This document shows positions 7,741 to 16,200 of a stretch of 16,449 nt of DNA, in pieces; the first letter of the stretch is position 1; the number at the start of each line of letters is the position of its first letter. Origin of the DNA: Chitinophagaceae bacterium (GTDB taxonomy: Bacteria; Bacteroidota; Bacteroidia; Chitinophagales; Chitinophagaceae); NCBI GenBank assembly GCA_003526435.1, contig DPWF01000058.1, positions 1-16,449 on the forward strand. Direction: 5' to 3'. The notes beneath the pieces are model-generated. The model saw only the letters and a program-made list of their open reading frames with translations. It made no database searches and was not told where the DNA came from. Made by a program: the position numbers and the translations under genes.

Positions 7741-7763
7741 AAATTTGAGAATTTGGAAATGAG
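7741..7763 (+). repeat. AT-rich TTTGGAAATGAG-like repeat after the plug-domain gene
   Basis: Nine bases after the TAA at 7730-7732, AAATTTGAGAATTTGGAAATGAG repeats an AATTTG-type unit. It resembles 992-1020 behind fabD in composition, unit and position. Between here and 7836 the sequence holds only a single stray TGAATAG (7803-7809) and no gene. Confidence 0.45.
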
Positions 7764-7836
7764 GTGTTTTCGTATAGCTATTGTTTTTTGATGTAGCATG
7801 ATTGAATAGTAGGTGCTGAGATTTATTTTAAACGAC

Positions 7837-7894
7837 AAAAAAACGCTGTGTAACTCTCCAAGGAAAATCCTTTGATGCTTGTTACACAGCGTTT
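7837..7894 (-). terminator. intrinsic terminator behind fabH, possibly bidirectional
   Basis: A perfect 14-bp inverted repeat (7841-7854 with 7881-7894; arm AAACGCTGTGTAAC) encloses a 26-nt loop that holds a second small hairpin, AAGGA (7860-7864) with TCCTT (7868-7872). Read on the minus strand, the stem is followed by seven T residues (complement of 7837-7843), the layout of a Rho-independent terminator for fabH. On the plus strand no T-run follows, but the stem could still end the convergent plug-domain transcript. Confidence 0.8.
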
Positions 7895-7898
7895 CAAT

Positions 7899-7933
7899 AT
7901 TCACCATTCACGTTTCATCATTCACTATTCACG
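7899..7933 (-). repeat. five 7-bp tandem repeats overlapping the fabH stop codon
   Basis: On the plus strand the units are ATTCACC, ATTCACG, TTTCATC, ATTCACT, ATTCACG, strictly in 7-bp steps. On the fabH strand they read as TGAATAG/TGAATGG-like units. The fabH stop TGA (complement of 7929-7931) is the TGA of the first unit. This is the same type of unit and the same relation to a stop codon as at 1073-1107. Confidence 0.65.
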
Positions 7934-8927
7934 CCCCATCATATCCCCACTTCACCCAGGTAGCGCCCCAGGTAAAACCTCCGCCAAATGCGGCAAGTAC
8001 AATATTGTCGCCTTTTTTAAGTTGTTTCTCCCAATCCCATAAACAGAGCGGGAGCGTTGCGGCAGTTGTATTTCCGTATTTCTGAATATTGATCATTACT
8101 TTTTCCTTGGGCAATCCCATGCGATTGGCCGTTGCATCAATAATGCGCAGGTTGGCCTGGTGCGGTACCAGCCATGCAATATCATCGCCTGTAAGTCCAT
8201 TTCTTTCCAGTAATTCTGCACTAACGTCTGCCATACCTTTTACAGCAAATTTGAAAACAGCCTGTCCTTCCTGGTAGGCAAAATGTTCTTTTGCCATTAC
8301 TGTTTCTACAGTAGCAGGTTTTACAGAACCGCCAGCTTTCATGTGTAAATAATGTCGGCCACTTCCATCACTTCTTAAAATACTGTCCAGTATACCCGAG
8401 CCATCTGTTGAAGGTTCCAGTAAAACGGCGCCTGCGCCATCACCAAAAAAGATGCAGGTGGCACGGTCGGTATAATCTATTATGGCACTCATTTTATCAA
8501 CACCTACCACAATTACTTTTTTAAATCTTCCACTTTCAATATACATGGCACCAGTGGTAAGTGCATACAGAAAACCACTGCAGGCGGCACTCATATCATA
8601 ACCCCAGGCGTTGGTAGCACCAATTTTATCACAGATAATATTGGCAGTTGCAGGGAACACCATGTCGGGGGTAACCGTGGCACAGATGATACAGTCGATA
8701 TCGAGCGGATCAAGATTTTTCTTGCGTAAAATTTCCTGCACTGCCGGAACGGCCATATCGCTGCTTCCTTTACCTGGCTCTTTTAATATTCTTCTTTCTT
8801 CGATACCGGTACGGGTACGTATCCATTCGTCATTGGTATCTACCATTTTCTCCAGATCGAAATTGGTAAGTTTATCTTCCGGTACATATCCGCCAACTGC
8901 GGTAATCGTTGCTGTGGGTTTATTCAT
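7929..8927 (-). CDS. fabH: beta-ketoacyl-ACP synthase III
   Basis: FabH condenses an acyl-CoA starter with malonyl-ACP, the first step of each fatty acid in type II synthesis, in the cytosol. The 332-residue length is normal. The catalytic triad is complete: Cys116 in [11 protein letters not shown], His256 in PHQANLRI, and Asn286 in [10 protein letters not shown]. The thiolase-fold glycine motif [10 protein letters not shown] (161-170) and the C-terminal [13 protein letters not shown] are also typical. The ATG lies 1 nt behind the stop of the PIN toxin gene, with no room for its own promoter or a separate leader, so it looks like the last gene of the toxin-antitoxin operon. Many Bacteroidota genomes carry more than one fabH-like gene, so this need not be the only copy. 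The end is marked by a heptamer repeat and a strong terminator. Confidence 0.95.
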   Translation of the reverse strand: MNKPTATITAVGGYVPEDKLTNFDLEKMVDTNDEWIRTRTGIEERRILKEPGKGSSDMAVPAVQEILRKKNLDPLDIDCIICATVTPDMVFPATANIICDKIGATNAWGYDMSAACSGFLYALTTGAMYIESGRFKKVIVVGVDKMSAIIDYTDRATCIFFGDGAGAVLLEPSTDGSGILDSILRSDGSGRHYLHMKAGGSVKPATVETVMAKEHFAYQEGQAVFKFAVKGMADVSAELLERNGLTGDDIAWLVPHQANLRIIDATANRMGLPKEKVMINIQKYGNTTAATLPLCLWDWEKQLKKGDNIVLAAFGGGFTWGATWVKWGYDGA

Positions 8928-8928
8928 T

Positions 8929-9348
8929 TTACTGATTAAATGCGTTTAAGAATTCTTTCGGTGACTGAATTAAAACTTGTTTGGATTTATTGAAATCTTT
9001 TTTGTCTCTCGTTATGATGCAATGTAATCCCGGTATTGAAAGGGAAGAGGCAAATTGAATGGCGTCTTCAAAATCTTTGATCTCAGAGTCAAGCGCTTCT
9101 TCAATTATCCTGTTATCTACTGTTACTGTCGTTAGCAACCTGTTTAAATCACGAAGTATATCTTTCGCTGCAGGTTTGCCAACAAATTTTTGCAGAAAAT
9201 AACCGATCTGCGTATAGCTTACCGCCGACAGGTAACCATCTATTTCTTTCTTATATAGTAACTTAAAAATTTCTATGGCTTCATCATCAAAAGCTGATCG
9301 CTTCAGAAGAAAATCCAATACTACATTTATGTCGAGAAATACTTTCAT
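8929..9348 (-). CDS. PIN-domain ribonuclease toxin (VapC-like)
   Basis: A 139-residue PIN-domain protein, the toxin half of a type II toxin-antitoxin pair; such toxins cleave RNA with a Mg2+ site. The start [17 protein letters not shown] gives Asp6 and Asp12, and the DFEDAIQFA motif gives Asp92, Glu94 and Asp95. ITRDKKDF supplies Asp115 and Asp118. The second conserved acid of classical VapC is not obvious (SAVSYTQI around residue 45), which is common in the PIN_3-like branch. The antitoxin gene ends 3 nt upstream and fabH begins 1 nt downstream, so translation of all three may be coupled. Acidic residues look sufficient for activity; the RNA target cannot be read from the sequence. Confidence 0.88.
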   Translation of the reverse strand: MKVFLDINVVLDFLLKRSAFDDEAIEIFKLLYKKEIDGYLSAVSYTQIGYFLQKFVGKPAAKDILRDLNRLLTTVTVDNRIIEEALDSEIKDFEDAIQFASSLSIPGLHCIITRDKKDFNKSKQVLIQSPKEFLNAFNQ

Positions 9349-9351
9349 TAA

Positions 9352-9606
9352 CTAGCTGTACTTTTTAATGATTTCTTCTTCGATGATTTCTTTGTAACTT
9401 CTATCGTCTTTTTTTGTGTCGATACAACCGTGTAATCGTTTTAGAATGGGTGGCAGCTCTTCTTCAGTGTTTTTCTTTTGTTTTTTGGGCAAGCCACGTA
9501 GGTAGCCTTCAATGATTTTAGAAAGGCTTTTGCCAGACTCGCGGGCATATGCTTTGGCATCTGCTACAACAGCTTCATCGATCAATAAAGTAAGTTTGGC
9601 AGACAT
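9352..9606 (-). CDS. ribbon-helix-helix antitoxin (DUF6364-like)
   Basis: An 84-residue antitoxin. Residues 4-39 (KLTLLIDEAVVADAKAYARE, then SGKSLSKIIEGYLRGL) form a ribbon-helix-helix DNA-binding unit. The charged tail (40-84, rich in Lys and Glu) is the part that would wrap and block the PIN toxin encoded 3 nt downstream. Members of this family typically repress their own operon as dimers bound to short palindromes. Two ATACGTA sites spaced 23 bp apart sit at its start codon and promoter, which suits such control. It ends with TAG. Confidence 0.85.
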   Translation of the reverse strand: MSAKLTLLIDEAVVADAKAYARESGKSLSKIIEGYLRGLPKKQKKNTEEELPPILKRLHGCIDTKKDDRSYKEIIEEEIIKKYS

Positions 9607-9635
9607 ACGTACCTTTTTTTTGCAAATATACGTAT
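9605..9635 (-). promoter_or_regulatory. candidate promoter and operator of the antitoxin-toxin-fabH operon
   Basis: The minus strand carries TATATTTG (complement of 9623-9630), a full match to TAnnTTTG, 17 nt ahead of the antitoxin ATG. ATACGTA occurs at 9605-9611, overlapping the start codon, and again within the palindrome ATACGTAT at 9628-9635. The 23-bp offset is close to two helical turns. Placement over the -7 element and start is what autoregulation would need. No clear -33 element was found. Confidence 0.45.
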
Positions 9636-9655
9636 TATCTCTCGTTTTTTACCCC

Positions 9656-9663
9656 TATTTTTG
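9656..9663 (+). promoter_or_regulatory. possible -7 promoter element for ruvA
   Basis: TATTTTTG matches TAnnTTTG and ends 9 nt before the ruvA ATG at 9673, so the mRNA leader would be only a few bases. No convincing -33 element lies at the right distance. Confidence 0.3.
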
Positions 9664-9672
9664 ATACCTGCT

Positions 9673-10257
9673 ATGATCGCTTTTGTAAGAGGAAAATTTG
9701 CAATTAAAACCCCCGCCCGTGTGGTGGTGGATGTGAATGGGGTGGGTTACGACCTGCAAATCAGTCTGAATACCTATGCGGCGATCAGTAACGTAGAAAA
9801 CGGACAATTACACACTTATTTACATATTACCGAAAATGCACAAACATTGTTCGGTTTTGCCGATATTGCAGAGAAGGAACTTTTCCTGCAACTGATTAGT
9901 GTGTCGGGGGTGGGAGCATCAACTGCCCGAATGATGTTATCCGGAATGAAACCCGATGAAATCATCAGGGCCATTGTTCAAGGCAACACAAAGCAGTTGG
10001 AAGGAATCAAAGGTATTGGAAAGAAATCGGCAGAAAGACTGATTGTTGAGTTGCGTGATAAACTGGGTAAGCAAACAATTGGTCAGCCATTGGGTGGTGC
10101 AATTATTTCCAGTATAGATCAGGATGCCGTACAGGCACTGATAGCATTGGGAATACCCAAACCACAGGCCGAAAATGCCATCAATAAAACCATGTCATCC
10201 ATACCTGAAGATGCATCATTGGAACTGATCATCAAACAGGCATTAAAAAATTTATAG
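9673..10257 (+). CDS. ruvA: Holliday junction branch migration protein RuvA
   Basis: RuvA binds four-way DNA junctions as a tetramer and loads the RuvB motor for branch migration in recombination and repair. The 194 residues show the three usual domains. The N-terminal OB fold has MIAFVRGK, VVVDVNGVGYDLQIS and the HITENAQTLFGF segment. The middle has two helix-hairpin-helix motifs, LISVSGVGASTARMML and LEGIKGIGKKSAERLIVELRD. A linker leads to the small C-terminal RuvB-contact domain (DAVQALIALGIPKPQAENAI). A TTG at 9661 would add four residues, but ATG 9673 matches the family start. It is divergent from the toxin-antitoxin operon; sprA starts 38 nt downstream, and ruvA-sprA adjacency is familiar in Bacteroidota. 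It ends with TAG. Confidence 0.95.
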   Translation: MIAFVRGKFAIKTPARVVVDVNGVGYDLQISLNTYAAISNVENGQLHTYLHITENAQTLFGFADIAEKELFLQLISVSGVGASTARMMLSGMKPDEIIRAIVQGNTKQLEGIKGIGKKSAERLIVELRDKLGKQTIGQPLGGAIISSIDQDAVQALIALGIPKPQAENAINKTMSSIPEDASLELIIKQALKNL

Positions 10258-10295
10258 TCTATCGCATATACTTCTACTTAACCAAGAGTTTCACA

Positions 10296-13200
10296 TTGCG
10301 TTCGCGACTGCTTTTTATCATTACCCTGGCCCTGTTTTGGCATACCAGCTTGTTGGCTCAGCAACGGGATTCTTTACGCTATCCCATTAACGACAGAAGA
10401 GCCGACGCAATTTCTGAAAAAAGCAACAATCCTTTCGACCTGCGCGATACTTCACTCATCAAGCGAACCATTGAATACGATCCTGCAACCAAACAATATG
10501 TGATTGTTGAAAAAATCGGGAATCGTTATTACCGCACACCTACTACACTAACATTTGAAGAGTTCTGGCGTTTACAGGCGCGTGAGCAGGAAAGAGCCTA
10601 TTTTAAAAAACGTTCTGATGCTTTAACTCTGCTGAATAAAAAAGTACAGCGTCCGCCGCTTCGTGTCTATAACAGTTTATTTGATCGCATATTCGGATTG
10701 AATGATGTAGTGAACAGGTATGGTGGAGATGTTAAAGATGCCATTGGTAATGTAAAAGATGCGGCCAATGAACTCGCCGCACAAAACAGGCTCAAAATTG
10801 ATATACGCCCTACAGGCGATGTAAACATCATGGCAGGTTATCAGGGACAAAACATCAAGAATCCTACTTTACCTGAACGTGCGAGAAAAAATGGCGGATT
10901 TGATTTCGACATGAATGCCAACCTGAATGTAAATGCCAATATTGGTAATAAACTTAAATTCCCGATCAACTATAATACCGTTTCTAACCTCAACTTCGAT
11001 AACCAGATCAAACTTGATTATAAGGGAATGGATGATGAACTGATCAAAAGTATTGAAGCAGGTAATATTTCTTTCCAGTCGAGAGGTACATTGATACCCA
11101 GTGCACAGAATTTATTTGGGATTAAAACACAACTTCAGTTTGGTAAATTATTTGTAACGGGTGCATTGGCCAATCAGCGTTCCAGCAGACAGTCGGTTGC
11201 ATTACAGGGTGGAGCTGCCAGTCAGAATTTTCAAAAAAGAATGGATGATTATGAAGAGAACCGCCACTTCCTGTTGGGTCAGTATTTCAGGGATAACTTT
11301 AATAAAGTAATGCGTAACCTGCCTGTGGTAAACTCACAGGTGCAGATACAGAGAATTGAAGTATGGGTAACCAATCGCACAGGTGCTACCACCGAAGCCC
11401 GCGATATTGTGGGTTTGATGGATCTTGCAGAAACAAGACCATATAACCCGGCTGTTACACCACTGACCAATAATCCCTTACCTTATAACCAGGCCAATAA
11501 TTTATATGGTTCATTGGCAGGTGATCCGAACAGTCGAAATCCATCCTTTATCAATACACTGTTATTGTCAAAAGGATTGAGACCAGTAGATGACTATGAA
11601 AAAACTTTTGCAAGAAAACTCGCCACAACAGAATACTCATTTAATCCGCAGGCAGGTTTTCTTTCCATCAATACACAATTACAGCCCGATGAAGTGCTGG
11701 CGGTGGCTTTTCAATACACCTATAACGGTCGAGTGTACCAGGTAGGTGAATTTTCGCAGGATGTAGCACTCGATTCGGCCAGTGGTGTTCAGAAAGTACT
11801 GTTCCTTAAATTATTAAAAGCAACATCGCAGCGTATACAGTTGCCTATATGGGACTGGATGATGAAAAACGTGTATTCACTGGATGTCTTTGGTGGAATA
11901 CAAAGAGAAGATTTTAAACTGAATGTGCTTTATGAAGAACCCAGTGGTGGATTGAAGAGATATTTACCAGAAACTTCCCCTTCAGTTGATGGACAACCTC
12001 TGTTACGCATATTGAATCTGGATAGACTAAATAACCGGAACGATCCTCAGCCCGACGGTGTATTTGATTTTATTGATGGCTTCACGGTATTGCCACAAAC
12101 AGGGAAAGTCATATTTCCGGTACTTGAGCCTTTTGGTCGTGATCTTGATACACTGGCATTTGGAGGCTTACCTGCATCCGTGAAAAACAAGTACCTGTAT
12201 TATGCTTTATATGATTCTATTAAAGCCATCGCACAAACCTATGCCAACCTTAACCGCTTTGTGATGCAGGGTCAGGTAAAAGGAAGCAGCAGTGGTTCTG
12301 AAATATTCCTGAATACATTTAACATACCACAGGGTTCGGTAACAGTTACAGCAGGCGGACAGATTTTAAAAGAGGGTACTGATTATACAGTTGATTATAA
12401 TCTTGGAACAGTACGAATCCTGAATGCAGGTATCCTCAATTCCAATGTACCTGTGAATGTTTCCTTTGAAAACAATGCAGGTTTTGGTATGCAACAGCGG
12501 GGGTTTAGTGGGTTGCGACTTGATTATGTGGCCAATAAAAAATTGACGCTGGGCGCCACTGCTGTTAGATTGGGTGAACGGCCCTTCTTTACTAAAATGG
12601 GTTATGGCGACGATCCGATCCGTAACACCATGTATGGCCTTGATTTTAGTTACCAGTCTGAATTACCAGGCTTAACAAGATTGTTGAATAAACTTCCGTT
12701 CTATTCTACCAAAGCAACATCGGCTATCAATGCATATGGTGAAGCTGCATTTCTTAAACCGGGTCACCCGCCGCAGATCGGTAAAGGGGAACAGGGTTTA
12801 ATATTTGTGGATGATTTTGAAGGAACAAGAACGAGCATTGATTTGCGTTTTCCTTTTGTATCATGGGCATTGGCCTCTACACCACAGGGTAACCCTAAAT
12901 TTCCTGAAGCTACTTTAACCGATTCCATCGATTACAATTTCAACCGGGCCAAACTCGCCTGGTATAATATTGAACCGCGTTTGCAGGATAAGAACAGCAG
13001 CAACAATCCATTGCGAAGAAACCTTGCTGAATTGAGTGACCCACGTGTTCGTCAGGTATTTACCAATGAATTATTTCCACAGCGTACAACCAATATCACC
13101 GATGTACAGACTGCAACATTTGACCTTGCATTTTATCCAACAGAAAAAGGACCATATAATTTTGAAACAAGACCTTCAGAATTTACAGCCAATGGAAGAT

Positions 13201-16200
13201 TAACAAAGCCCGCTAACAGGTGGGGTGGTATTATGCGTGCTATTGATCAAACCGATTTTGAAACCGGAAATATTGAGTTCTTTGAAATCTGGCTGCAGAA
13301 TCCATTCATACTTAACCCGGGAAGCCGTGGCGGTAAGCTCTTCCTGAACCTGGGTAATATCAGTGAAGATATTTTGAAAGACGGCAAACGTTTTTATGAA
13401 AATGGATTGAATACACCTAATATTCCTGCATCGGTTGATAGTTCGAATACATGGGGTAAAACACCCGTGAATCCTATTCAGATTACACAGGCATTCAGTA
13501 ATGACCCGAATGACAGACCCTTTCAGGATGTTGGTTTCGACGGACTGGATGATGCGGCGGAACGAAGAAAGAAGGGATATGTATTAAATCGTATTGCGCA
13601 GAATTTCGGTACCAGTTCTACAGCATTCATTCAGGCACAAGAAGACCTGGCACGTGATAACTATAAATGGTTTCGCGATAATTCATTCGATCAGTCGGGC
13701 ACAGGAATTTTAGGCAGGTATAAAAACCATAACAACCCACAGGGCAATTCACCTATTGCTACAACTGGCGGACAATTTACACCGGCAGCCACTTTATATC
13801 CCGATAATGAAGACCTGAACCGTGATAACACATTGAATGAAACAGAAGCTTATTATGAATATGAAGTAAACCTGCGTCCGGGAATGGATGTAGGTATTAC
13901 TCCTTATATCACAGATAAAAGAAGAATTACCGTAAATGCTGCGGATGGAACCACTAAAACAGAAGACTGGTTTTTATTCCGTATCCCTATCCGTTCATTC
14001 TCTAACAAAGTGGGTAGTATCTCCGATTTTAAATCTATACGTTTTGCGCGTTTATACCTCACCGATTTTGAAGACTCTGTTGTGATTCGTATGGCTCGTA
14101 TGGATCTCGTGAGAAACCAGTGGAGACAGTTTTCATTCAATCTCGATACAACAGGTTCTTATACACCAGTGAATAATGCTGCGGGTACAACCTTTAATAC
14201 CCTTGCAGTTAACCTAGAAGAGAACAGTAGCAGAACGCCGGTTAACTATATTATGCCTCCTGGTGTGGAGCGAGTTCAGTTATTGAGTAATAATGGCGTG
14301 AACCTGCAGCAGAATGAGCAGGCCATGAGTTTGCAGATCAGGAACCTTGTAACAGGAGATGCCCGTGCGGTATTTAAAACCCTGAATCTTGATATCAGAC
14401 AGTATGGTAACCTCAACATGTTCCTGCATGCAGAGTCTGTGCCAGGTCAGCGTGTACTGCAGGATAATGAACTCTATGCTGTTGTGCGTATTGGCCAGGA
14501 TTTCCTGAATAACTACTATGAAATTAAAGTACCGCTGAAAGTAACTACACCTGGTAATTATCCTCGCGGACAGGAAGAAAAAGTATGGCCATTAGCCAAT
14601 GAACTGAATGTGAGTTTAAGAGACCTGATCGACCTCAAACTGCGCAGAAATAAACTGGGCGGAACGGTTACCAATATTTATCGTGAAAGAGTAGGCGACA
14701 AAACCTATTCTGTTCGTGGTAACCCGAATCTGGGAGAAGTGAGAGGTATACTGGTAGGTGTGGAGAATCCATACAGACCAGATGGTCCGACATTGAGTTC
14801 TGAAGTATGGGTAAATGAATTGCGTTTGTCGGATATGGATGAACGCGGCGGATGGGCGGCAGTGGGTAGAGTAGACCTCTTACTGGCTGATCTGGGAACC
14901 ATGTCGGTATCGGCCAATACCAGGTCACAGGGTTTTGGTACCATTGAACAAAGGGTGAATGAAAGAGCGCGCGATAACCTCATGCAGTTCGATGTTGCTG
15001 CCAGTATTGATGCAGGTAAACTGTTGCCCAAGAAAGCAAGAATCTCATTACCAGTATATGCAAGCATCAATAGAACGGTATTAACACCTGAATACGATCC
15101 GTTCGACAGAGATGTGCGTTATAAAGAGAAATTAAACAATAGTCCGGCCGATAAAAGAGATTCTATCCGTAAAGCAGCGGTTGACCAGACCACGATACGC
15201 ACACTCAATTTCACCAATGCCAGAATATTACCCGGTAGTAAGCAAGGGTTGTTGAGTCTGAGCAATTTCGATTTCAGTTATTCCTTTACGCAGACAGAGC
15301 AAAACAGTCCGGTGATTGAACAGAATAAAGTAACCAGACATCGTGGAGGTTTCGGATATACGTACAACACACAAAGCAGATACATAGAGCCGTTTAAGAA
15401 ATTCATTAAATCAAATTCTCCCTGGTATGCTTTGGTGAAAGATTTTAACTTCAACCTGCGGCCATCTTTTATCAGCTTCAGGGCAGATATACAGAGACAG
15501 TTTGGTGAGTTTATTCCCCGTATCATAAATACATATGACGGTAAAGTAGATCGTGTAGATACTACTTACGACAAGTACTTTACGTTTGATCGTTTTTATA
15601 ACCTGCGTTGGGATCTGAGCCGTTCACTCAATCTTGACTTCTCTGCTACCAACAATGCACGGGTTGACGAACCGTTTGGAAGAATTGATAGCAAAGCAAA
15701 GAAAGATTCTGTCTGGAAAAACTTTATGAAGGGCGGAAGAAATACTTTGTACAACCAGAAGGCAACACTGAGTTATACCTTACCACTGAATAAGTTTCCA
15801 TTAACAGACTGGATCACGGCGCGTTATGGTTATACCACTACCTATAACTGGATAGGAGCCAGCAGACTGGCTTACAACTTAGGTAATACACTGGAAAATT
15901 CACAGGAAAACAATTTTACGGCACAGTTTAACTTTGCAAGCCTCTATGCCAAATCGAGATGGATGAGGGCATTGGAGAATGTTCCTCCGCCACGACAAAA
16001 AGGCGATACCACCAAAAAGCAAAAGCCACCATCGAATTTGTTGGGCTCTACTTTATTGCCAAAATCTGTGGCTTTACAGGGACTGTTGGGTAAAGACAGA
16101 AAAGAGGCATTGAAAAAATGGCGTGCGCAAAGAAGGGATGAGCGAATAGCACAGAAATTATTACGGGCCAACCAATTACCTGAATTAAGTGGACTGGAAA

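Noticed and set aside
7626..7907. A 93-residue open frame on the minus strand
   Set aside because: It is the antisense of the plug-domain gene end, the AT-rich repeat and the terminator; the peptide is low-complexity repeat translation.
7929..9606. Prophage or integrated element carrying the toxin-antitoxin genes
   Set aside because: No integrase, transposase, flanking direct repeats or tRNA target was seen around the block.
9661..9672. TTG start for ruvA
   Set aside because: It adds MIPA before the family-typical MIAFVRGK start and overlaps a possible -7 element.
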